Source: Hungatella sp. (GTDB lineage: Bacteria; Bacillota; Clostridia; Lachnospirales; Lachnospiraceae). Taken from it: a stretch of 64,000 nucleotides of DNA. The notes under the pieces were generated by a model, which had not been told where the DNA came from, made no database searches, and saw only the letters and a program-made list of their open reading frames with translations. Shown piece by piece: positions 55,499-64,000 of the stretch. The stretch's first letter is position 1. Each line of letters starts with the position of its first letter. The stretch is taken from the NCBI GenBank assembly GCA_022796015.1, contig JAAWHU010000003.1, positions 1 to 64,000 on the forward strand, in the 5' to 3' direction. The translations under genes were made by a program, and so were the position numbers.

Positions 55499-56890
55499 TT
55501 ATTGAATGGTCTCCAGAAGCAGCTCCAACTCCTCCCGAAACTCTGCCGCCGCATCTTCGGGGGTCATCTGAAGATAGCCGACCTGCTGAATATAATCCTT
55601 CAGAAGAACAAGGACCTCTGAGTTCAGGCTGGGGCCGTTTTCGGCAGCGCCTGCCCCGCTCAGGGCCTGGGCCACCATAGTCGAGACCTTTTCGTCAATC
55701 ACGTCCTCTTCAACCAGCTGTGCCTTGGCCTTTTCGTTGGCCGGAATGCCTCTGGTATCCTTGAGAACGGAGATAGCTTCCGGGTCATTGAGCATGTAAT
55801 TGATAAAGTCCGCTGCAATATCCGGGTGCTTGCTGTTGGCCGAGACTGTGAGGAATACGGAGGGCGTCACTAAAATTCCGGGATTAACCGCATCGTCTGC
55901 CACAGGATAGCGCAGGGTTGCCAGTTCAAAGTCACTGGCCTTGGCGATTCCCGGCACCAGGGACGAGGAGGTGGGGAAGATACCCAGCTCCTGATTCAGC
56001 CAGTTGGGATTCTGATCTGCATACACGGTTTCATAGAGAACGCCCTCTGCAAAGGGAGGAACCGTGCCGGTCTCCACCAGCTGCTTCTCATAATCAAAGA
56101 TCTGCGTCATCTCCTCCACAGTGAACCCTGGGGTGTAGTCGTCTAAAACCAGGTTTTTGCCGTTAATCTGCTTTAACAGGGCTTTTATCATATATACCCA
56201 GTGGTCTGCGTGGTTGTACATGAGATGCTTGTCAGGCGCCTGCTCCTGTACCTTTTTTCCGTTTTCCAGCAGGGTGTCCCAGGTCCAGTTATCATTGGGT
56301 TCAATGCCGAACTGCTTTAAAAATTCCACATTATAAAGATATCCCATACCGTTGATTCCCACAGGAAGACCAATGAGATAATCGCCCTTGGCGCCGTAGA
56401 TCCTGGCAAAATCCATGTCGAATCCGCTCATGTCAATCTGCTGTGTCAGTTCATTCATATCAACAAAAAGATTGCCCTGTGCCGTTAGGTCGCTGACCCA
56501 TTTATAGTCTACGGAGATAATATCCGGCTCTGTCCCGCCGCCCAGCTGTGTCTGAAGCTTCTGGTAAAAGGAATCAAAGGCTCCGTATTCGCCCTCGATG
56601 GTTACATTGGGATGTTTTTCCATGTACATATCCATTACCTTTAAGGTGGCTTCGTGGCGGGTATCGGAGCCCCACCAGGAAAAACGGATGGTGACTTTCT
56701 CACCGGAAGAGGCTTCGGCCTTCTGGCCGCTTTCTTTCGGAGCCTCAGTACTCTCTTTGCTGTCTGCCTGGGATACAGAAGGCTGAGGCTGGTTCTCAGG
56801 TGCTTTTTGGGATGAACACGCCGCCATGGATGCTGTCAATAGGGATGCCAGCAAAAATGTTCCGGCTTGTTTTAAGGTTTTTTTCATCAT
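55499..56890 (-). CDS. Extracellular sugar-binding lipoprotein of an ABC importer
   Basis: This 463-aa lipoprotein has a signal peptide and lipobox SMAACSS, then a Ser/Glu-rich linker and the family 1 solute-binding fold (FSWWGSDTRHEATLKVMDMY near the start of the mature domain). It should capture a sugar or oligosaccharide outside the cell. I chose ATG 56890 because GAGGGGAG precedes it and the signal follows at once. It is the first gene of the seven-gene minus-strand operon ending with yesM. Confidence 0.92.
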   Translation of the reverse strand: MMKKTLKQAGTFLLASLLTASMAACSSQKAPENQPQPSVSQADSKESTEAPKESGQKAEASSGEKVTIRFSWWGSDTRHEATLKVMDMYMEKHPNVTIEGEYGAFDSFYQKLQTQLGGGTEPDIISVDYKWVSDLTAQGNLFVDMNELTQQIDMSGFDMDFARIYGAKGDYLIGLPVGINGMGYLYNVEFLKQFGIEPNDNWTWDTLLENGKKVQEQAPDKHLMYNHADHWVYMIKALLKQINGKNLVLDDYTPGFTVEEMTQIFDYEKQLVETGTVPPFAEGVLYETVYADQNPNWLNQELGIFPTSSSLVPGIAKASDFELATLRYPVADDAVNPGILVTPSVFLTVSANSKHPDIAADFINYMLNDPEAISVLKDTRGIPANEKAKAQLVEEDVIDEKVSTMVAQALSGAGAAENGPSLNSEVLVLLKDYIQQVGYLQMTPEDAAAEFREELELLLETIQ

Positions 56891-57041
56891 AATGATCTCC
56901 CCTCTCTTTTGCAACGGTTAATGTTATCAATTATTATTGTAGCATTTCAAGAATTTGATTGTATATCCACATGTTTTTAGGTTTTACACATTTTTTCAGA
57001 TGGAACCCCAAATACGGTGACCGTGAAAAGGGCCTCCTTTG

Positions 57042-57070
57042 TTGAAAATCCGTGATTTCTGTGCTAAACT
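57042..57070 (+). promoter_or_regulatory. Promoter of the broken KAP gene
   Basis: TTGAAA (57042-57047), 17 bases and TAAACT (57065-57070) lie 31 bases upstream of the start codon. Confidence 0.55.
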
Positions 57071-57101
57071 AGACATACTTTAAAAAGGGGGCTTAGGTGT
57101 T

Positions 57102-59776
57102 ATGCGATGTGTATCATGCGGACATGAGATTGTGGAAGGTGCGGCATTCTGCGCCTATTGCGGGGCAAAGGTCGTCGGGGAGAGGCCGGAAAATGACAAG
57201 CCTATTTATGAGACCGATGTGAAATGGATGTTAAAATCCGGGAAGTTATCTGTCTACCGTGACAGAACGGAATTCAGTACCAGCAGGGTTCAGAAGTCTG
57301 TGTTTAACTATTCGGCCCTTGTGGCGGTGAAAAAACGTCTTGTTCCCAATCCGGCCATTCTGTTTATCACGGAGAACGGTCAGACAGAAGCCTGTCCTGC
57401 AACAGTGAAAAATATTCATGAGGCTTTTCTGTACATTGAGCAGGCATCCAGGCCGTATATCGAGGAAAGAAAAGAGCAGCTTCTTTCTCAGGGAATCCGA
57501 TATTCCTTTGTCAGCAGTTCGGGACTTACGGGAGGAATCCTTAATATTATGGATGACAAGGCGGAATTTACGCCCAAGTCGGGTCAGAGCGAAACCGTTG
57601 ACTTTCAGGACGTAAAATCCGTTTCCATATCCAAGGGTCTTGGAACAGAGAGTCTGGAGTTTTCTCTGTACGATGGGAGAGTAAAAGCTTACGGAGTAGA
57701 CAGGCAGTCCCGGGATGAGATTTTGTCCTTTGTAAAAAAATCTATCGAGCCCTTTATCACCCGAAGGAAAAAGGCTCTTTTGGACAGAGGTATCTATTTT
57801 TCCTTTCTCAGTGGCTGGAGCCAGGCAGGGGGAACCCTTGATATCTATGAAGACAGGGCAGAATTTACGGATGGAGAAGGACGGACGGAGGCTGTTTCTT
57901 TCCAAGATGTACGGCAGGTCAGCCTGCTGTCGGAGACCATGGAGCTTGCCCTGACCGACGGGACATTCCGCTCGTTTTCCGTGGACAGGGACGAGCAGGA
58001 TCAGGTCCAGGCTTTTATTGAGAATGCCATCAGGCCCTATGTGATGAAAAGGACCCTGGGATTTGACACCTCCTTTGGCGTGGATGAGCGGATAGAGATC
58101 AATGAACAGAGAGGCGTCTTCCATATCATCAGACAGGGAGGAAATGCTATCTCGGAGGAAATTTCCATAGAGGACATAACAAGGTGCAGGCAGGTGGAAT
58201 CCACAGAGTTAAACCGGGTGATCAGCGGCGTTTTGTCAGGGGGCAAGACGATTCTCAGCAGTGCGGCCGGAGTCGTAGGCATGCAGACTGTGCCGGATAC
58301 AGAAGAAAAGATCAGTTTGGCAGGCGTGGAATTGACCATCCGGACAGAGGAGGGGGAACAGGAGGAGACCATCCGGTTTGGCAGTTTTCCGCTGGGCATA
58401 AGCAGGACGGCTCCTAAATACAGCCGGTACAGGGAGGAACTGTCCCGGCTTATGGATTATCTGGGCAGCAACTGTCCGGAATGCGAATTGATCGTCCCTG
58501 TCCCGTTGGCGATTGAAACGGGAACAGAGGAAATTGTGCCGGAGATACGGGAAGAAGAGAAAGAACCGGAAGCGCTCCTTCTGACAGCGACAGAGATCGC
58601 CGTATCCCAAAAGGAAGAAGATGTTTTCGGAATTAAAAAATATATGGAAAGAGCCTCCCGGTACATAGAAAAATGCCAGACTCCCATGACCATAGCCGTG
58701 CAGGAGAGCTGGGGCAGCGGAGGAAAGAGCATATTGGAAACGCTCTTTGACCAGTTGGAGGAAGGCGGCAGAGATACTCTGATCCGGTTCCGTACACGGC
58801 AGTTTTCCAAACCCGATCTGGGAGAGCGGCTTCCCATGGTCGTAGGCGCCTAACTGATTAATCAGATGGGCGGTATGGGAGACAGCAGGGTGACGAAGTT
58901 TGCCAAGGGCCTTATTAACCTTACTACCAGCATTCTTTCCCAGGGAGGCACAGATGGACAATATCTGATAGAGGCTTTTTTCAAAGATAACGCCGTCAAT
59001 TCCCTGGATGATTTTGTCAGGACTTTTTCCGAGATGGTGAAGAAAAAGGTCGGTGATTCAAAGAGCAGAGTCATTGTATTCGTAAATGACATGGACAGAC
59101 TGGCGCCGGCAAAGCAGGTGGAACTGCTGGAGGCCATGGAATATTTCTTTGACTGCAAGGGATGTGTGTTCGCCATGGCAGTGGATTACAATACGGTTAT
59201 CGGCGGAGTCCGGGAGCGGTACGGCGGGGCCTTTGCCCAGGAGAATGGTGAGAAATTCTTTAATAAGATATTCCGGGTATCCCTTCGGCTGCCTGTATCT
59301 GACTTCCGGATGGAGAATTATGTGAAAAATAAACTGGAACATATGGAAATCTACCCGGACAGCGAGGAGGAGATCCGGCTTTACGGGGAACTGATTCAGA
59401 GGTCCGTAGGCCGGGAGCCGGAAAGCATAGACCACCTTTTTGACTCCTTCCTGTTGCTTAAAACATTGGCCGATGAGGAGATGTATGAGAACAGAACCAT
59501 GCGGCTGCTGTTTTTTGCCGTGCTGTGCATGAAGGCCGGGTTCCGTGATTTCTATGTTTTTTGGCACAGATGAAGAATAAGATAACGCCGGATTTTCTTT
59601 CGGAGCTTTGCAGCGGGTCCGATGCTCTGGCGGATAAGGCGCAGCCGGGCCATGAAGAAAAGGAGAGATTTCGGAATTTTGCCAGAATTTTCTACGACAT
59701 CTTTGATACGGATCAAGATAAAGCGCTGTCTGAAGAGGCGTGCGGAATGCTTGCAGAAGTGCTGAACTTTTCCTGA
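57102..59776 (+). pseudogene. Disrupted zinc-ribbon, PH-like and KAP P-loop NTPase gene
   Basis: The parts read as one gene. 57102-58850 encodes a zinc ribbon (CVSCG...CAYCG), three or four tandem PH-like repeats (compare GIRYSFVSSSGLTGGIL with GIYFSFLSGWSQAGGTL) and the start of a KAP NTPase. An in-frame TAA (58851-58853) interrupts it, and the same frame continues at 58854 with Walker B VIVFVNDMDRLA to 59573. The tail (59561-59776) is shifted by one base at a T6 run (59557-59562). Walker A reads ESWGSGGKS, with an extra Gly and Glu for Gly versus the usual GxWGSGKT/S. Three lesions make a functional protein unlikely. Intact relatives are membrane-linked ATPases of unclear role. Confidence 0.8.
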
Positions 59777-59834
59777 ATGTCTTTCAGATAAGACAGAATG
59801 ATTACAGAGAGGTTGAAAAAGGAGGAATTGAGTG

Positions 59835-60806
59835 ATGAGTGAATTTAAAGACTTAATTAATCTGTGCAGGGGACATCTTGTTTATATCCAGACCCACAAT
59901 TTTCCGGATCCCGATGCCATAGCCTCTGCTTTCGGGCTGCAGAAACTGCTTGAAATTTACGGAGTAGAATCAAGCCTCTGTTATGACGGAAGAATCGATC
60001 GCCTGAGCGCTTCCAAGATGCTGGATGAATTTCATATTGAGATGTCGTCTTACAGGGACCTGATGCCGGATATGAAAGAGGAAGATCGGATTATCTGTGT
60101 GGATACCCAAAAGCATGGGGGGAACGTAACGGACCTGGTGGGGGATGAGATTGCCTGTATCGATCATCATCCTACCTTTGTGCCAATGGAGTACAAATAT
60201 AAGGACATACGCATCGTGGGGGCCTGCTCCACATTGATTGCCGAGTACTTTGCTCTGTCAGGAAACCGGCCCGACGGCGATACGGCCACGGCATTGCTCT
60301 ACGGAATTAAGATGGATACCCTGCAGTTTACAAGAGGCGTTACGGAGTCGGATATCAAAATGTTCGGATTCCTGTTCCCCTTCTGCGACCAGGAGAAACT
60401 GTCCGACCTGGAACGGAACAATATAGAATTTACGGACTTGAAAGCTTACGGGGAGGCTATTGACAATATTGAACTTTACGACAAAGTGGGATTTTCCTGT
60501 ATCCCCTTTTCCTGCCCGGATGCCCTTATAGGAATTTTGTCGGATTTTATACTCACCCTGATTGAGGTGGAGGTTGCCATTGTCTTTTCGTTCCGGGAGG
60601 ACGGTGTAAAACTGTCTGTCCGCTCTGAGGACCCGGATGTTCACGCCGGCGATCTTCTTCATGAGGCGTTGGAGGGCATTGGAAGCGGAGGGGGACATGC
60701 CGCTATGGGAGGCGGGTTAATAGGCAAAGATCAGCTGCCGAAACTGGGGCCCTATCCCAATGATTTCATAAAAAAACGGTTTTTGGACGTGTTAGGAAAA
60801 GGGTGA
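59835..60806 (+). CDS. DHH-family phosphoesterase
   Basis: This 323-aa phosphoesterase has the DHH motifs THNFPDPDAIASAFG, ICVDTQ and CIDHHPTFVP, and a DHHA1-like C-terminus with GSGGGHAAMGGGLI. It resembles NrnA-type oligoribonuclease/pAp phosphatases. GTG and ATG lie in tandem; ATG 59835 is 8 bases after GGAGGA and preferred. It ends where a LysR fragment begins, one base overlapping in another frame. Confidence 0.88.
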   Translation: MSEFKDLINLCRGHLVYIQTHNFPDPDAIASAFGLQKLLEIYGVESSLCYDGRIDRLSASKMLDEFHIEMSSYRDLMPDMKEEDRIICVDTQKHGGNVTDLVGDEIACIDHHPTFVPMEYKYKDIRIVGACSTLIAEYFALSGNRPDGDTATALLYGIKMDTLQFTRGVTESDIKMFGFLFPFCDQEKLSDLERNNIEFTDLKAYGEAIDNIELYDKVGFSCIPFSCPDALIGILSDFILTLIEVEVAIVFSFREDGVKLSVRSEDPDVHAGDLLHEALEGIGSGGGHAAMGGGLIGKDQLPKLGPYPNDFIKKRFLDVLGKG

Positions 60807-61130
60807 GAGGATTGCAGGTACAGGCCCTGGAGAGGGAACTTGGATTCGACCTGCTGGAACGGAAAAACCGGAAATTTACACTGACCTCTGCCGGGGAATA
60901 TTTCTACAGGAAAAGCCTGGTGCTCATAGCCGATTATGAACGGTTGTGCAGGGAGGCGGCCAGACTTTCCCGTGATGACAAAGCCACATTGAAGATCGGA
61001 TATCTGCGGTGCTACAGCGGGCAGGAGTTTCACCTGGCCCTGGAGGAATTTTCTGAAAAATATTCGGACGTGCTGGTAAAGGTTGAGTATGGGAATCATG
61101 AAGAGTTGTTTGAACTGGTCCGGGACGGAA
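60803..61130 (+). pseudogene. LysR-family regulator fragment lacking its HTH start
   Basis: The reading frame begins in mid-domain at LQVQALERELGFDLLERKN, which is the end of the LysR HTH linker. About 25-30 residues with the recognition helices are missing. It continues through the first part of the effector domain (LKIGYLRCYSGQEFHLALEE) to LFELVRDGK. At about 61130 the sequence jumps to MFS transporter sequence in another frame. Both ends are therefore truncated. It cannot bind DNA. Confidence 0.85.
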
Positions 61131-61589
61131 AGCATTTTGGCCGTTGCCACCATAGCCGGAAGCATTATGGCAGGTTTTCTTACGGGGACGCTTAAGACCC
61201 GCAGATTATCTTTAATTCTGGGTGCTGTCGGCATCTGCATGATTCCAGCAGGAGCGGTCTTTCTCCTTCCTGTAAGTTCGGCCATAAAGTATGGGGTGAA
61301 TGTGGCTGCTTTTTGCGGCATGCAGATTGCCATCAGCACTTTCTCCATATTTGCCGTGTCCATGATTCAGCAGAAGACGCCGGATTATCTCCTTGGGAAA
61401 GTTATGGCCTATACCTCTGCCATTACCATGTGTGCCCAGCCCATAGGGCAGATGGTATACTGAGGTCTGTTTGATAAATTTAGGGAGTCGGTTTACTGGG
61501 TTCTGATTCCTTCAGGAGGAATAGCGGCAGTTATTGGGCTGTGGTCGGCAGGCTTTTTTAAGAGGATGGAAGCTGCTGATGAGTCATGA
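61131..61589 (+). pseudogene. C-terminal fragment of an MFS transporter
   Basis: From 61131 the frame reads SILAVATIAGSIMAGFLTG, then several hydrophobic segments, GKVMAYTSAITMCAQPIGQM, and VY. TGA at 61461-61463 stops it. The same frame then continues GLFDKFRESVYWVLIPSG to TGA at 61587-61589. The usual residue after VY in such proteins is Gly, so the TGA looks like a GGA-to-TGA change. About the first 60% of the transporter is missing. Confidence 0.85.
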
Positions 61590-61673
61590 ATCAATAATAG
61601 GATTCTTTACATTCATGTCCCTGTAGGATATACTGAATAATAGTTTATACGGCCCAAGAAGGGAGGAAAATCC

Positions 61674-62099
61674 ATGAAACACCTATACATTATAGGCGGC
61701 ACCATGGGAGTGGGAAAAACTACGGTATGCCGCATCTTGAAAGAGCGATTGGACCGCAGTGTCTTTTTAGACGGAGACTGGTGCTGGGTCATGCATGAGC
61801 AGTCTATTATGGATGAGATTCTGTCAAGGCTTAGGATCATGGAATGCCGTGTTCATCGGATATCCCTGATATGCACCAGAGAGGCTCTCGAGAAGAGGCT
61901 GAGAAAGGATGTGGAGGCCGGCGTCCGCACGGAGGATGTGATTGTCAGAAGCCTGGATCGGATCGGGCTTTATGAAAAGCTGGATACCGTTAAAATTGAC
62001 GTGTCTTCCCTTTCGCCGGAAGAGTCGGCGGCGAGGATTCTGGAGTCAGAAAGGGAAGCCGGTCAAGGATGTAAGGAAGGAGAGGATTATGGAGCATAG
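61674..62099 (+). CDS. Small P-loop nucleotide kinase-like protein with internal deletion
   Basis: This 141-aa protein has Walker A IIGGTMGVGKTTVCRIL and then VFLDGDWCWVMHEQSIMDE. Full relatives that I recall read GDWCWDMHPF, about 40 residues, then FCWVMHEQSI. The two CWxMH blocks here are collapsed into one, in frame, as expected from recombination between short repeats. The rest (ISLICTREALEKRLRKDV, RSLDRIGLYEKLDTVKID) is intact. It overlaps the next gene by 11 bases. Without the missing block the substrate pocket is probably lost. Confidence 0.7.
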   Translation: MKHLYIIGGTMGVGKTTVCRILKERLDRSVFLDGDWCWVMHEQSIMDEILSRLRIMECRVHRISLICTREALEKRLRKDVEAGVRTEDVIVRSLDRIGLYEKLDTVKIDVSSLSPEESAARILESEREAGQGCKEGEDYGA

Positions 62100-64000
62100 A
62101 GGAACAAAGATCATAGAGACTGAGCGTCTGATTCTCAGGCCGTTTAAAAAGGAGGACGCAGGCCCTATGTTTGAGAATTGGGCTTCCGATCCGGAAGTCA
62201 CCAAATTTCTTACCTGGCCGACCCATGAAAGCGTGGAAGTGACAGGCAAAGTAGTGGAAAGCTGGGTTCAAAGGAACGATAATCCCATGCATTATCAGTG
62301 GGCCATTGAACTGAAGGAAATCCATGAGCCCATTGGAAGCATTAGTGCCGTGAACATAGACGCCAGGACCCGGACGGCGACTGTCGGGTATTGTATCGGC
62401 CGCAGATGGTGGGGACAAGGCATCACTCCGGAGGCGTTGGAAGCAGTGATTGCCTTCTTTTTTGACCAGGTTTGCGTAAACCGTATCAATGCCTGCCACG
62501 ATCCCAGGAATCCCAATTCCGGAAAGGTCATGAAAAAATGTGGCATGACCTTTGAGGGTACATGGAGACAAGGCGGCGTAAATAACCAGGGCGTGTGTGA
62601 TGAATCCTGGTATTCGATTCTCAGAACCGAATATGAAAATAAGAAACATGAATGGTGGAAACACGCAGTCGTATATCAGATCTATCCCAAAAGCTTTCGG
62701 GATTCCAACGGAGACGGCATGGGAGATCTGAAGGGAATTACAGAGCGGCTGCCGTACTTAAAGGAACTGGGAGTAAATGTTCTGTGGCTCTGCCCGATCT
62801 ATAAGTCTCCCATGGATGATGGGGGTTACGACATCGCCGATTATTATCATGTGGACCCTATGTTCGGCACGGACCAGGATTTGGATGAGCTGATGGACAG
62901 GGCAGGGAAAATGGGAATCAAAATTCTCATGGATCTGGTGATCAACCATACATCTGATGAACATGCCTGGTTTCAGGAGGCATTGAAAGAGCCCGATGGC
63001 AGATATGGCGATTACTATATTTTTAAGGAGACGGAGGATGGCACGCTGCCAAACAACTGGCGCTCCTACTTCGGCGGCCCGGCTTGGGAGAGAATCGGGG
63101 ACACCAACCGATTTTACCTCCATGCATTTTCCAGGAAACAGCCGGATTTAAACTGGGAAAATGAGGAAGTCCGGGAAGAACTGTACCGGATGGTAAATTA
63201 CTGGCTTGACAAAGGCTTGGGAGGATTTCGGATAGATGCTATCAGCAACATTAAAAAGCATATGGAATACGGCATATTTTCTCCTGACGGAGAGGATGGG
63301 CTGCGGTATATCGGCGACTGGATTCTGAATCAGCCGGGAATCGAAACATTTCTCGGGGAGTTAAGCAACAGAACCTTTCGGCTTCACAACAGTATGACTG
63401 TGGCGGAGTCCGATGTGCCTGATGAACTGCTCCACCGGTTCATAGGAGAAGAGGGATTCTTTTCCATGGTTTTTGACTTCACCTATACGGATATTGACCT
63501 GCCGGACACAGGAGAGTGGTTCCGGGCAAAGCCGTTTACGGTCCGAGAGTTAAGGGACAAGCTGTTCCACAGTCAGCTCATGGTCCAGGAAAAAGGCTGG
63601 GGAGCCGTCTACCTGGAGAACCATGATCAGAACCGGTCCGTGAACAAATATATTCCCCATGGGGAAAGAAATTATTACAGCAAGACCATGCTTGCATGCC
63701 TGTTCCTCATGCTGCGAGGCACTCCCTTTATCTACCAGGGGCAGGAGATTGGAATGGAGAATATTCCCATGGATTCCCTGGAGGAATATGACGATATTGC
63801 CACCAAGAGTCAGTATGCCAGAGCCCTGGAAGAGGGTATGAGTCCCAAGGAGGCTCTCGCTGTAGTCAACCACAGAAGCCGGGACAACAGCAGGACTCCT
63901 ATGCAGTGGGACGATTCGGAGAATGCCGGATTCAGCCCTGCCGGGCGCACATGGCTGAAGGTCAACCCCAACTATAAGAACATCAATGCCAAACAGCAGA
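62089..64000 (+). CDS. GNAT acetyltransferase fused in frame to GH13 alpha-glucosidase, partial at the window edge
   Basis: One uninterrupted frame runs from ATG 62089 to the window end (637 codons seen). Residues about 1-180 are a GNAT of the RimJ type (ETERLILRPFKKEDA, RRWWGQGITPEALEAVI, NPNSGKVMKKCGM, ending WYSILRTEY). From about 189 WWKHAVVYQIYPKSFRDSNG starts a GH13 oligo-1,6-/alpha-glucosidase, with the nucleophile region GFRIDAIS, the acid AESDVP and ENHDQNR. The linker is only about 7 residues, the GH13 has no in-frame ATG or ribosome site of its own, and the two enzymes are normally separate. AAGGAAGGAGAGG precedes the ATG. This is probably a deletion fusion. Confidence 0.85.
   Translation, partial: MEHRGTKIIETERLILRPFKKEDAGPMFENWASDPEVTKFLTWPTHESVEVTGKVVESWVQRNDNPMHYQWAIELKEIHEPIGSISAVNIDARTRTATVGYCIGRRWWGQGITPEALEAVIAFFFDQVCVNRINACHDPRNPNSGKVMKKCGMTFEGTWRQGGVNNQGVCDESWYSILRTEYENKKHEWWKHAVVYQIYPKSFRDSNGDGMGDLKGITERLPYLKELGVNVLWLCPIYKSPMDDGGYDIADYYHVDPMFGTDQDLDELMDRAGKMGIKILMDLVINHTSDEHAWFQEALKEPDGRYGDYYIFKETEDGTLPNNWRSYFGGPAWERIGDTNRFYLHAFSRKQPDLNWENEEVREELYRMVNYWLDKGLGGFRIDAISNIKKHMEYGIFSPDGEDGLRYIGDWILNQPGIETFLGELSNRTFRLHNSMTVAESDVPDELLHRFIGEEGFFSMVFDFTYTDIDLPDTGEWFRAKPFTVRELRDKLFHSQLMVQEKGWGAVYLENHDQNRSVNKYIPHGERNYYSKTMLACLFLMLRGTPFIYQGQEIGMENIPMDSLEEYDDIATKSQYARALEEGMSPKEALAVVNHRSRDNSRTPMQWDDSENAGFSPAGRTWLKVNPNYKNINAKQQ

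Overview
The window looks like a chromosomal segment of a gut-type Lachnospiraceae bacterium (Clostridium cluster XIVa, Enterocloster/Hungatella-like). The evidence is mid-range base composition, strong AGGAGG ribosome sites, a sporulation protein (YyaC), DnaD/DnaI-type replication proteins, PTS beta-glucoside uptake, a YesMN-controlled sugar ABC operon and many Lachnospiraceae-style proteins of unknown function. The species assignment is inference. I found no rRNA, tRNA or CRISPR array.

Layout. 1-0.45 kb: scar of a mobile element with a TnpV-like remnant. 0.45-6.7 kb: beta-glucoside/cellobiose PTS locus (PRD activator, GH1 phospho-beta-glucosidase, EIIC, a small membrane protein, EIIA, EIIB). 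Its two divergent promoters carry mirror-image copies of the same operator. 6.9-11.8 kb: phosphatases, MTA/SAH nucleosidase, an unknown membrane protein and glucose-6-phosphate isomerase. 12.2-16.8 kb: a compactly folded leader RNA before a coiled-coil membrane protein, then YyaC, a LysM protein and a DUF5711-like protein. 16.8-22.9 kb: transketolase, glucokinase, Mn-dependent pyrophosphatase, HicB-like protein, flavin reductase and shikimate kinase. 22.9-28.9 kb: class A PBP and partner, AIM24-family protein, M20 amidohydrolase and a 215-bp near-palindrome. 29.3-34.2 kb: murC, two paired DnaA-box sites, DnaD-like and DnaI-like genes, and a PRPP-synthetase-family gene. 34.3-38.8 kb: mutS2 followed by a two-component system. 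39-48.7 kb: LysR/MATE pair, a lipoprotein flavin reductase, HAD phosphatase, a catalytically dead HtrA homologue, a YhaM-like nuclease and RlmD. 48.7-56.9 kb: seven-gene minus-strand operon (binding protein, two permeases, TIM-barrel hydrolase-like protein, SDR, YesN, YesM). 57-64 kb: a decay zone.

The final 7 kb is the most unusual part. A KAP-type P-loop NTPase is broken by an in-frame TAA and a poly-T frameshift. A LysR gene lacking its HTH is joined out of frame to the tail of an MFS transporter. A small kinase has lost an internal block in frame. An acetyltransferase is fused in frame to a GH13 glucosidase that runs off the window edge. Repeated small deletions, either real reductive evolution or assembly collapse, explain these best.

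The strongest regulatory findings are the mirrored PTS operators, the leader RNA at 12.24-12.39 kb and the DnaA boxes before the dnaD/dnaI-like genes.
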